Shown here: one piece after another, positions 41,402-50,144 of the stretch
Numbering within the stretch: the first letter of the stretch is position 1
Layout of the letters: every line of letters begins with the position of its first letter
Assembly (NCBI RefSeq): GCF_009688945.1
Contig: NZ_AP021874.1
Span: 7,048,001-7,112,000, forward strand
From: Desulfosarcina alkanivorans
GTDB taxonomy: Bacteria; Desulfobacterota; Desulfobacteria; Desulfobacterales; Desulfosarcinaceae
DNA length: 64,000 nt
Reading direction: 5' to 3'
The notes under the pieces: generated by a model
Databases searched by the model: none
What the model saw: the letters and a program-made list of their open reading frames with translations, nothing else
Told to the model about the DNA's origin: nothing
Program-made: the position numbers and the translations under genes

Positions 41402-44288
41402 TAGCTGCTGTCTGCTTGATGTTGTTAGCATTAAATAAATTCAAAAAATCATTTTCAATGTCTTCAATAGACTTATATGCATTTCTATGCGGACGGAGTG
41501 CACGAATAGCCTGATCTGGGTTTTGCATAACTTGTTGAGGGATGTTTGTAGCCAATTCAATCCAACCGGTGGCACCTTCCTTTTTAGCCCATCCAGGGAT
41601 TATAGGGGTTAAGGGGACCCAGATGCCTTCAGATTCATTTTTATCACCAGAGTCAAAGCCATCAATAATAATTTTTATTTTATTTTCACTTCCCGTTAAT
41701 TGAAGCGTTTCAAATGTAGTTTCCCAAAAATTAGAGCGACTAAATTCCCTTTCGGAAGAAACATTTTCTACTTTATTATTACGAGTAGAGATTTTGATTA
41801 TTTTTTTAAATAACGGCCGTTGTTCAGATGGAAAAAAATCTTCAATTACCTCCCTTTGACAATTTGTTATGTTATAGAGTTTATAAATTATATTATCTAT
41901 TTCATGGATCATTGAACAGAAAGTATTTTTTTCAACGTCTTTAAGTGCTACTGAAGAATATCGTAATTTCCTACCAAAATCCAAGAACTCCTTGGCTTTT
42001 TTAGATAAATTCTTAAAATCATCATCAGTTGAACAAAGTGGTAGCGGAAATGATCTAAAATCGTTGGTTGCTATATTTTGCACCTTTTTTCGCTCATAGA
42101 ACCATAGACTTGCAATCGGATGGTTTAGAATTGCCCACAATGAATATAAGTATTGTTCTTTTAACGGATTTTTATCTTGATTAGAAAAAGCAACATGGAA
42201 ACTTTCGGAAGGTGCAAGGCTTTTCATATTTTTGGTTAATGGTTGAATCAAGGCAACAGAACTCCACCGAAAATAAGAGGGATCGGTTCTGGTTTTCCTT
42301 AACAAAACCATAGGTTCATTTTTATTTAAATGGTCATTACAAAGTTTAGTACGAGGGCTTGAAGGTAAAAAATTACATTTTCTTAACTCTAAATAGCCTT
42401 GCTTTTCCTTCACCAAATCAGTTAACGGAGTTGTTCCTAAAATATTTCCTCCGGTCCAAGGGTGAAGGTTAAATTTTTCGTCTTTTCTGTATTCTTTAAT
42501 GATCTTGCTTTTTAGAGGTTGCAATCCATTGTAAATAAAAAAATGTTTTTTAACCGGGATACCGTTAGATTCAATGTCAGATAAAATCTCATTAAACTTT
42601 GATGGAACAAGATTCTTAGGCAATGAATCTTTATTAATTTTGATAGTTCCGTTCCATTTGGATTTCTTCCCAGGTGCAGGAACATCAGAGAGGGAGTAAA
42701 TAAAAAAGACCTTGTCTCTTGGTGGTGTTTTACGTAAAACCCATGCTAACGCTGGACGTCTAACACCATCAAACCAATTAGGCTTGACAGACCATTGCTC
42801 TAAAATCTCAAAATTTTTTAAAATTCGATGTCTTGTTGGCTCTTCTAATTGTTGGTCTAAAATTGTTTCTGTTAAAATTATTCCTATAAGTCCACCTGGC
42901 TTTACAATGTCCATGCAGTGGTTAAGTATTTTAGATGATCTGTCTCTTTGGTTTCGTGCTCTGGGCACTGTTGGGTGATCATTCATTCCTCCAACTCCAC
43001 CAAAAGGTGGATTTGCAACTACAATTGAAGGCTTCAGTGAAGCTTTATGCAGCCACCTTCTTCCAAATGAATCGCTCTCAGCATCTAACGATGTAATCAA
43101 CCAATTGTTTCTATGAGGAGGATGAAAAAGCATTAATGTCATTTTGGCGACATCATTTGAAAATTTATCTTTATCGTTTCCGAAAATCGAACCAACCAAT
43201 TGTTGATGAAAATCGCTCGTTGGAGATTCTGAAAGAATCGATTCGGCAAGTCTTTCATAGCCTGCCGATAGAAGGCTGCCCGAACCGCATGTGGGGTCAC
43301 AAAGTACTCTATCGTCAGGATTTAGTTCCTCAATTGGCATTCGAGACAATAGTGTCCTTGCCAAAAGAGAAGAAGTATAATGAATTCCCCAATTTCTTCT
43401 TAGTTCACTTGTAACAAAGGCTTTTTCATAAAAACGACCTACCATATCTATACTTACTTGTGAAAGATCATAACTATTAGAAAACCTCGTAAGGATCGGA
43501 TCGAGCCTATCAGCGATTGCTATTGAAACATGGAAGTAGCCTGGTAGGTACTGGTCCGCATATGACAAAAAATTACGGGCTCCTGAGGTTATATCCCAGT
43601 CTTTTTTAAGCCTATCCCTAAGAATTCTTGCGCCGATTAGTGCAATCGCCCCTTGTACTACATTTCTTTTATGTTGTTTGGGGGTGTTTTCGATGACTCG
43701 ACCAACGCTTTTTTCGAAACGTTCGATTAACTCTTTATTAGCAATTCTTATGGCTTCATTAAATAAATCAGGATGTATGTCGAATAAGCTAAGTTGCTCA
43801 GGCTCCCACTTAGATAACAATAATTTCCGTGGGGAAAATTGCTCTTGGTGTTGTTTTAAATAATCCTGGAATCTTGAAAGTGGAATGACAGTTTTGTCTG
43901 AATGATTTTTGGTGAAGCCTTTCTTTAAGCCAACCGGCCTCAAGTTTGGTTCTTTTGTTGAATCATTATCTAAAGCTTCTACAAGAATAACTATAGGTGT
44001 AGATAATGCAAAAAAAGGGGCAATATCAGAATGATAATCCCTTTTTTCAATATTACTTGATAGTTTGAATGATATTACGGCGGTATCGGTATCTCTTCTA
44101 AATTGACTTGTATATATTACCAAATCAGCAAAAAACGGTTCGCCTCCTTCTGACACAAAAGAGACATTTTGGTCTATCATATCGTCAGTATATCCAATAG
44201 AATTGATAGCCAATTTAATTTGGCATAAAAATTCTTCAGATATTCTGTTGTTATTAGCTAAAATAGAATTTAGTCGTGGATCAGGCAT
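41394..44288 (-). CDS. Large N6-adenine DNA methyltransferase (type IIG/BREX PglX-like)
   Basis: 964 residues. Residues 1-200 are a divergent domain that may be nuclease-like (ADLVIYTS ... AVISFKL has the D-x(n)-x-x-K order of PD-(D/E)xK folds, but Ser replaces the acidic residue). Then comes the linker FYEKAFVTSELRRNWGIHYTS, typical of HsdM/PglX-like enzymes. AdoMet motif I is CDPTCGSGSLLSAG (about 330-343) and the catalytic motif IV is NPPFGG (about 426-431). The rest (about 560-960) is probably a target-recognition region. The ATG at 44288 is chosen over a TTG one codon upstream. The gene overlaps the MBL gene; the pair sits in low-GC DNA. Confidence 0.85.
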   Translation of the reverse strand: MPDPRLNSILANNNRISEEFLCQIKLAINSIGYTDDMIDQNVSFVSEGGEPFFADLVIYTSQFRRDTDTAVISFKLSSNIEKRDYHSDIAPFFALSTPIVILVEALDNDSTKEPNLRPVGLKKGFTKNHSDKTVIPLSRFQDYLKQHQEQFSPRKLLLSKWEPEQLSLFDIHPDLFNEAIRIANKELIERFEKSVGRVIENTPKQHKRNVVQGAIALIGARILRDRLKKDWDITSGARNFLSYADQYLPGYFHVSIAIADRLDPILTRFSNSYDLSQVSIDMVGRFYEKAFVTSELRRNWGIHYTSSLLARTLLSRMPIEELNPDDRVLCDPTCGSGSLLSAGYERLAESILSESPTSDFHQQLVGSIFGNDKDKFSNDVAKMTLMLFHPPHRNNWLITSLDAESDSFGRRWLHKASLKPSIVVANPPFGGVGGMNDHPTVPRARNQRDRSSKILNHCMDIVKPGGLIGIILTETILDQQLEEPTRHRILKNFEILEQWSVKPNWFDGVRRPALAWVLRKTPPRDKVFFIYSLSDVPAPGKKSKWNGTIKINKDSLPKNLVPSKFNEILSDIESNGIPVKKHFFIYNGLQPLKSKIIKEYRKDEKFNLHPWTGGNILGTTPLTDLVKEKQGYLELRKCNFLPSSPRTKLCNDHLNKNEPMVLLRKTRTDPSYFRWSSVALIQPLTKNMKSLAPSESFHVAFSNQDKNPLKEQYLYSLWAILNHPIASLWFYERKKVQNIATNDFRSFPLPLCSTDDDFKNLSKKAKEFLDFGRKLRYSSVALKDVEKNTFCSMIHEIDNIIYKLYNITNCQREVIEDFFPSEQRPLFKKIIKISTRNNKVENVSSEREFSRSNFWETTFETLQLTGSENKIKIIIDGFDSGDKNESEGIWVPLTPIIPGWAKKEGATGWIELATNIPQQVMQNPDQAIRALRPHRNAYKSIEDIENDFLNLFNANNIKQTAANE

Positions 44289-45002
44289 CAATATTTTCTG
44301 CCATATTTAAGGCTGAATTAGGATTGTGAAGGAAGTTTTATTTTGTGCTATTTTTCATATGGCACATAATATCCTAATATTCAAGTGTTTTCAGCACATC
44401 TTATCTCTCTGATATTTTGAACTTTTAATGATCGTTAGAGACGTCCAAAAAAATATAAACAAGGGTTTCCACCTACCTTAAAAAGCCTCTATAGCATTGC
44501 ACTAACCGGCAATCAGCAGGGAAGTTTTTCCTATAAAAACGGTAAAGACTGAACTGTTTTGACCGACATAGCCCCGTAGTAAAGAAAAACTATACCACAC
44601 CCAATCGGAATGATTCTTTTCTGGCTTCCACCATTGCGGAAGGATTATAGAACAGCTTAACGGCGCTTCCGGCTTTTCAATTTCGGGTAAGACCTTCCAC
44701 CCTGGGTCTTGCCCATTTTTCTAATCTCAGGTCAGTTGTTCTGGAAAAGATTCTCTTGGCAGGCAAACTTTATCAGGACGTGAGGAAGGCGCAAGGAAGA
44801 AATTCAGGAAGCAAAAATCCCCAAATTTCATTTCCCACTTTCGGTTTTCACGCTAAAACCCTTTTATATTGATTTTATAGGATATTTTCAATTTCACACC
44901 GTTTTGAACCCATTTCCCCGCGTTTCCGGACTTTTTTTTCAAGGAGACCATCACCTGACGGTAATAAGATTATCAATAAGCGCCCGAATAACAGGCCTCA
45001 AA

Positions 45003-45498
45003 GTCTATTTAAGAACCCTTAAATAGACACTCAACCATCATTAAATCCGGCCACAAAACACCCCAAAAACCGATTTTGGTTTCATTTTGCCGATCCACGG
45101 CACCACGCCACACAAGCCCGACCAACCCAACGACATCATGGCACATCCCACTGAATCCCACCCGATCCCGGCCCATCCCGCCTGGTTTCAAACCGAGTGC
45201 CAGATCACACCTTTTCGCACTTTTTCCTGTCCGATGACCATCCCATGAGGCCTTTAAAAACGCTTTAAACCCCTTTTAACAGGCCTTCACACCTATTTAA
45301 AGTGTCAGAATAGACATCGACCAGTTTTCCGGCTGCGACCCGAAACCCGCCAAAAACCTCATTTTGGTTTCATTTTGTCGAATCACCCAAAACGGTAAAT
45401 AGATTCCACGCAAGACCCCGGCATCACGCAACATCCCACTGGATCCCACCCGATCCCGGTCCATCCCGCCTGGTTTCAAACCGAGTGCCAGATCACAC
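45003..45498. repeat. Diverged tandem repeat with about 288-bp period
   Basis: 45003-45210 and 45290-45498 align over most of their length (shared blocks: CCAAAAACC, ATTTTGGTTTCATTTTG, CACCCGATCCCGG, CATCCCGCCTGGTTTC). The ends carry the conserved GTTTCAAACCGAGTG motif. It looks like duplicated left ends of an insertion sequence. Confidence 0.7.
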
Positions 45499-45525
45499 TG
45501 TTTCAAACCGAGTGTCATCTCACAC
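45185..45525 (-). repeat. Three copies of an IS-end-like motif
   Basis: The minus-strand motif GTGTGAtcTGgCACTCGGTT followed by TGAAAC occurs at 45210-45185, 45498-45473 and 45525-45500; the last differs at four bases. Closely spaced multiple copies near one end are a trait of IS21-type elements, but no istA/istB gene remains here. Confidence 0.55.
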
Positions 45526-45635
45526 TATGTCGGAGTGTCCAGTGCCCGGAAAATTCATCCCAGAGTTTCCAAATTATGCCTGAAATTGCCTCAAAAAAAG
45601 TTACATATAAGTTACACAGGGTTTCTAAAACGACA

Positions 45636-45675
45636 AAAGGCTGCAAACCGTTGCTTACAACCTTTTGTTTTTAAA
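45636..45675. terminator. Hairpin beside the tRNA-Arg fragment
   Basis: ACAAAAGG ... CCTTTTGT stem followed by TTTTTAAAT on the plus strand. Read on the minus strand it lies directly downstream of the tRNA-Arg 3' fragment, the place of a tRNA terminator. Confidence 0.55.
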
Positions 45676-45684
45676 TAATTATAT

Positions 45685-45732
45685 TTGGCGCGCCCGGCAG
45701 GATTCGAACCTGCGGCCTACGGATTCGAAGTC
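45685..45732 (-). repeat. tRNA-Arg 3' fragment (48-bp, inverted copy)
   Basis: Identical to the reverse complement of 37099-37146: tRNA-Arg from the anticodon stem to CCA plus one A. The 5' half of the tRNA is missing (replaced by CGAGGTCTCT), so it is not a working gene. It is an att-like remnant marking the right border of the accessory segment. Confidence 0.85.
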
Positions 45733-46322
45733 AGAGACCTCGAGTTTCCTAACCTCCTCAATTTACGATAAAATATTGAAATAATTCGTATCATACGATT
45801 CCATATTTTTACCGATTATCGACGTTTTATCAGATTTTGGACAATTTTCCCCACACAATCCCCACACACATACAACCCCGAATCACCATCATCTTCGGGA
45901 ATATCCTGAACAGATCATGAAATCAGCAGTTTGCTTTTAACCGTGTCTGCTTTTTGGGGAAAGTCCAAACCAAAGAATCAAATCCAAGCTTGACAAACGC
46001 CTATTTTTTTTTGTATGGAGATTTATTCATTCCAAAGGCATCTGACCTAATGCTCAAAATGCATAGGTTGATAGCGCTGCCTGCCCGTACGATTTTGAAT
46101 CGACACCTCAGCTTCTAATATCTGTTTCCAAGCGGTACACTCACCTTAGATCGACTGCACTACAGAGCGACAACCAACGAAACACTATATCAATAACTGC
46201 GTCAACAGCCTTTCTTGGGATGCGTTCCATATCCATACATTCAGAACCGACCGCTCGATACGAGTCTGCACCGCATTGCCGGTGCATTGGTATCTTTAAT
46301 ATTTGACGCCATTCTCAAACGG
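45733..46322. other. Intergenic region, 590 bp
   Basis: No gene is supported. The first 120 bp contain A+T-rich sequence and paired CCCCACACA motifs (about 45850-45870) like those often seen beside tRNA-integrated elements; the rest appears to be unremarkable spacer. Confidence 0.4.
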
Positions 46323-46877
46323 ATGTCACGGAGGTTAAGCATTAAAACTATCCGCTTGTCCCCTTTTCTGCTGACCTGTTTACTGATCCTGCTGTTTTTG
46401 TTTCCTGCGGCCTGTTCCACAACCGCCACCTCGGTCTATCTTGTCCGACACGCGGAAAAAGCCGCCGGTAACGATCCGGGCCTGTTGCCCAGCGGAACAG
46501 CACGGGCCCATGAACTCAAACGCGTCCTGGAGCATGTGCCCGTTATCGCTGTTTATTCCACTGACACAAACCGAACACGGCAGACAGCCCAGCCCCTTGC
46601 CGACGACAAATCTTTGACCACCCAAATCTATGGCGACACTTCCGTCGCGGCCGGTATCATGTCGGATCACGGAAGCGAGGTTGCGCTCATAGTGGGGCAC
46701 AGCAACACCATACCGCAGCTTATCACGGCATTCGGCGGTCCGAACGGTATCAGCATAGAGGAAGATGAATACGACAATCTGTTTCTACTGCTTATCAACC
46801 GTCTGAAAAGATCGGGCAGCACAATCCGCTCCAGGACCAAAGTTTTACACATGAAGTACGGCGCAGTGTCGCCATAG
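46323..46877 (+). CDS. Histidine phosphatase (SixA/PGAM-type) lipoprotein
   Basis: 184 residues. A lipoprotein signal (LLTCLLILLFLFPAAC) is followed directly by the phosphohistidine-phosphatase motif SVYLVRHAEKA (RH[A/G]), then TNRTRQTAQPLAD and the second catalytic histidine region ALIVGHSNTIP. It is a compact SixA-like phosphatase anchored in the membrane and presumably facing the periplasm. The start at 46323 (MSRRL) is selected because it places the signal peptide at the N-terminus. The substrate cannot be predicted. Confidence 0.82.
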   Translation: MSRRLSIKTIRLSPFLLTCLLILLFLFPAACSTTATSVYLVRHAEKAAGNDPGLLPSGTARAHELKRVLEHVPVIAVYSTDTNRTRQTAQPLADDKSLTTQIYGDTSVAAGIMSDHGSEVALIVGHSNTIPQLITAFGGPNGISIEEDEYDNLFLLLINRLKRSGSTIRSRTKVLHMKYGAVSP

Positions 46878-47028
46878 ACGGTTTCTCGATCTCACGGACA
46901 TATATCAGCCCCGCTGGTGGTTCTCCAATACGGGCCAGCACCAAGACGTTCCCGGCAAAGGAAGCATTAGAAAACCGGTTCTCTATTAACTTTGTCACAC
47001 CCTTGCGGTGAATAAAGGAGGAACATCT

Positions 47029-49869
47029 ATGAAGAAGGAAGTGAGAGACACCAAAGACTGGAAAATCTGCGGCATCATCAGCTTTTCGGCCACGGGAAAG
47101 GCCGCAGCTGGCATGAAGGTGGTGGCCAGGGATGCGGACCTGTTCTTTGACGACGATCTGGGCACGGCCGTCACGGATGACATGGGCCACTATGAAATCA
47201 CTTACAGCAAGGAGCAGTTCAGGGACCTCTTCGAGCAAAAGCCTGATATTTATCTGATCATCTATGATCACAAAGATCGTGTCATCACCGATACCAGAAG
47301 CTCGGTGGTGAGGAACGCTGGCAAGGTTGAGGAGATCAATGTACAACTGCCCGGCGGACCGGTCGAGGAGGAACCCGAGATCAAAGTCGGCCCGATCAAG
47401 GTCAACCGCCGAATTTTTGAGAAACTGGAACCCGAGATGGTCATCGACATGGCCATGCTCGCCCTAAAGGGGAAAGGCGATAAGAAAAATCTCGGGCTTC
47501 TGGAAAAACTGAGCCCCGAACTCAGTCTGGAAAAGCTGAAAAAAGAATTTTGCCTGACACCCCTGGTCAATTTCCTGAGCGACACCATACTGGTGAAAAA
47601 ATGGCCGAGGGATACCCTTCTGGAATTAGAAGATATCCTCATCGGCTATGAGCCGGAAGTCGGCTATGCCAGCCATGACTGCCCCAACTTCAGCATCACC
47701 TACCAGACCAGCGGAACGGACCAGCCGCCCTCCGCGGACGTCGGCGGCAATATCACCATGCCCGGAACCGGCGATATCGTGGGCACCACTACCGGCGGCA
47801 ACGGTGTGCCAGACTATATTGAAAAGGTCTGCTTCTGGCTGGAAAATGCCCTGGCCACTTACACCGACCCACCCTTCAACCTGAGAAACCCGGCCAGCGG
47901 CGGCAAGATCCCGGTGACGATCACGGGTGCCGGAATGAACGGTACTGCAAGCCGCGCCACCATGTCCATGACCATCACCCGGGAGTGCAACGACGACCTG
48001 CTGGCGGCAATCTCCACCCATGAATTGATGCACCTCATCCAATACCAGTATGAAGGGGCCGGCACTGCCGGGGATTGGCATTACGGCATACTCGAAGGCG
48101 GCGCCGTGTTGGGCGAGGATGTGGTCTTCGACACCCACAACCGCTATATCGTCCAAGCAAGCACTTCGGGCTCCCTGGCCAATCCGCAGAGCTCGCTGAC
48201 CGGCGCTGGGGGCGGCTACTATCTGGCCCTCTTCATGAAGTATATTACCGAGCAACAGTCCAGCCAGGTAGGGCCGGCTGACGAACCCACCATCGGGGTG
48301 GAGGCCTACCGAGCCCTGCTGGAGCGCTTCGACACGGATGGTTACATCACCAGCGCCATGGAAAACGAGATCGGACGCCTGCCCTGGTATCACGGCTTTT
48401 ATAAATTCAGCTACCTGGATGCGGCAAAGCTGGATGAGACATCTTCAGAAACCATCCTGGGCAACTTCTGGGCGGCCTGCTACCTGAAGGAGTTCGGAAC
48501 GCCGCCCATCATCAACGGTAGAACGGAACGAAGGTTCGATTTCATGGAAGATGAGGAAGACACCACCTGGGATACCCTCTTCCTGGGTGCGGACACGGTG
48601 AGCACCCTCGGCACAGTCTCGTTGACAGTGGACACGACCCTCAACAACGATTCCAGCGTCACCCTGAGTTCCGGGGCCGGGGGCTCCGTCCAAGCCTTTG
48701 CCGCTCGCTACTACAAGGTAGACATCGATTCGGCCGTGGATACGCTGCGGGTGGATTTCTCTGCCGATGCCGGTTTTACCCGGCCTCTGGTGCAGATCAT
48801 CCTGGTGGAATCCGGCAACGAGGTGCGGGATATCATACGCTCCGACCGTACCACCTGGTCGCGGACCATCGCCAATTCGAGGGACGGTAACGATCTTGAC
48901 CATATCGCCATCATCGTAGCGGGCACCGATGTCGGCGGCAGCTTCTCCCTGAGCGTCCAGGAAGTTTCCCCCGCCCCGGATGTGGTGGTGACCCGGTGGC
49001 ATCATGTGGCTGGCACCGCTTACGAAATCGACTCCTTTGGCTGGGCCTGGACCTGGGTATCGCCGGACATCTGGGTAGACAATGATGGCAACGGCGCCGC
49101 TGACAGCGAAGTGTTCTTCGATTACAACAACCAGTTGTTTATTCGTCTCCACAATCAGGGCCATGTCGATGCAGGAGGCATTGAGGTGAATTTCTGGTAC
49201 CAGGACGCCTCGGCCGGTCTTCACGACGCCGCCTGGATGCAGGTCCGCGACACCTCCGGTACGGTTCAGAGCATCAGCGGAGTCAGCCTTGCGGCGGGCG
49301 CCAGTGACCAGTGGTCTGTGAACTGGTCCCCGGAGCCGTCGGGCGGCAGCAATCACTTCTGCATCCGCCCTGTGGTATCGGTGCCCGGAGACCCAAACAC
49401 GGACAACAAGCGTTGCCTTTCCAATTTCGGCAACGTCATCACGGGGTCGCCCTACTTCGATCTTTCCCTGCTCCGGCGCATTTTTGAGGATTACCGTGAG
49501 TTCCGGCTCGATGTGATCCCCAGGGCGGGTGGCCGCTGGTTTGTTTCGGCTGCGGATGCAGAGCGTATCACAAAAGTCCGCACCAAACCGGGTGAGGGGA
49601 TAGTGGACAACCTACATGTTCGTAAGCGATATAAAATCGCCCACGTTGCCGGGACGGCCAAAATCGACCCCAAATTTGCCGCCAAGCGGACTTGTCATGC
49701 CCTGAGTCAGAAAACCCGCATCGAACGCAGGCCGGATATCACGGGTCACTACCCCACCGATCCGAGAGCTCTTCCGCCGGGACTGGACAATGTGCCCCTG
49801 ATCACCGTGGCACTGGTGGTGGATGGACGGGTCACGGGTGGATTCACCTGGGCCATTCGGGAAAAGTAA
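47029..49869 (+). CDS. Large protein with transthyretin-like domain and HExxH metallopeptidase-like site
   Basis: 946 residues. Residues about 12-110 form a transthyretin-like beta domain (KICGIISFSATGKAAAGMKVVARD, TDDMGHYEITYS). Around residue 330 is STHELMHLIQYQYEGAG, an HExxH zinc-binding pattern inside a region beginning ITYQTSGTD and containing GNGVPDYIEKV. The C-terminal 400 residues are beta-rich (domains with DWVSPDIWVDNDGNG-like text and CARDB-like SVNWSPEPSGG). No signal peptide is seen after the strong GGAGGAA site at 47014-47020. It precedes an M28 peptidase gene. A secreted-type protease lacking a classical signal is one reading. Confidence 0.65.
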   Translation: MKKEVRDTKDWKICGIISFSATGKAAAGMKVVARDADLFFDDDLGTAVTDDMGHYEITYSKEQFRDLFEQKPDIYLIIYDHKDRVITDTRSSVVRNAGKVEEINVQLPGGPVEEEPEIKVGPIKVNRRIFEKLEPEMVIDMAMLALKGKGDKKNLGLLEKLSPELSLEKLKKEFCLTPLVNFLSDTILVKKWPRDTLLELEDILIGYEPEVGYASHDCPNFSITYQTSGTDQPPSADVGGNITMPGTGDIVGTTTGGNGVPDYIEKVCFWLENALATYTDPPFNLRNPASGGKIPVTITGAGMNGTASRATMSMTITRECNDDLLAAISTHELMHLIQYQYEGAGTAGDWHYGILEGGAVLGEDVVFDTHNRYIVQASTSGSLANPQSSLTGAGGGYYLALFMKYITEQQSSQVGPADEPTIGVEAYRALLERFDTDGYITSAMENEIGRLPWYHGFYKFSYLDAAKLDETSSETILGNFWAACYLKEFGTPPIINGRTERRFDFMEDEEDTTWDTLFLGADTVSTLGTVSLTVDTTLNNDSSVTLSSGAGGSVQAFAARYYKVDIDSAVDTLRVDFSADAGFTRPLVQIILVESGNEVRDIIRSDRTTWSRTIANSRDGNDLDHIAIIVAGTDVGGSFSLSVQEVSPAPDVVVTRWHHVAGTAYEIDSFGWAWTWVSPDIWVDNDGNGAADSEVFFDYNNQLFIRLHNQGHVDAGGIEVNFWYQDASAGLHDAAWMQVRDTSGTVQSISGVSLAAGASDQWSVNWSPEPSGGSNHFCIRPVVSVPGDPNTDNKRCLSNFGNVITGSPYFDLSLLRRIFEDYREFRLDVIPRAGGRWFVSAADAERITKVRTKPGEGIVDNLHVRKRYKIAHVAGTAKIDPKFAAKRTCHALSQKTRIERRPDITGHYPTDPRALPPGLDNVPLITVALVVDGRVTGGFTWAIREK

Positions 49870-50144
49870 AGTGTTAAGCGACCTGCCGGACCGATTCTGG
49901 CAAGGAAAGCTGTTGGGGTGGACAAGTTTTGCCACGCCCCATAAAGCGGTTCATGCATCCGGAAAACCGGAACCAGACAGATCAGCCCTCGCGGCTTTCC
50001 CAGCGTCCGCGGGGCACCTGTGCTCTTTCCAAGGACCTAACGTAAATGTCTCCAGCCAGGACTCGAACCCAAAGCCCGGCACGGAAAAACATTGGCCACG
50101 CTTTTACAAGTCAACAAACAATCCGGAAAACGAGGAATATGACC

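Larger units (their letters stand above)
44289..45684. other. Long non-coding A+T-rich region, 1.4 kb
   Basis: No protein gene is supported. It contains the promoter side of the methylase gene (about 44290-44460), degenerate sequence at 44470-44980, the 288-bp-period tandem repeat (45003-45525) and a hairpin with a T-run (45636-45675) next to the tRNA-Arg fragment. Two short ORFs here are simply translations of the repeat. Confidence 0.5.

Noticed and set aside
41394..44288. Calling the methylase a type I HsdM with HsdS/HsdR partners
   Set aside because: No hsdS- or hsdR-like genes are adjacent; the size and domain order fit a stand-alone PglX/type IIG-like enzyme better.
45009..45518. Two short minus-strand ORFs sharing a KPGGM-type start
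   Set aside because: They are translations of the 288-bp tandem repeat, not separate genes.
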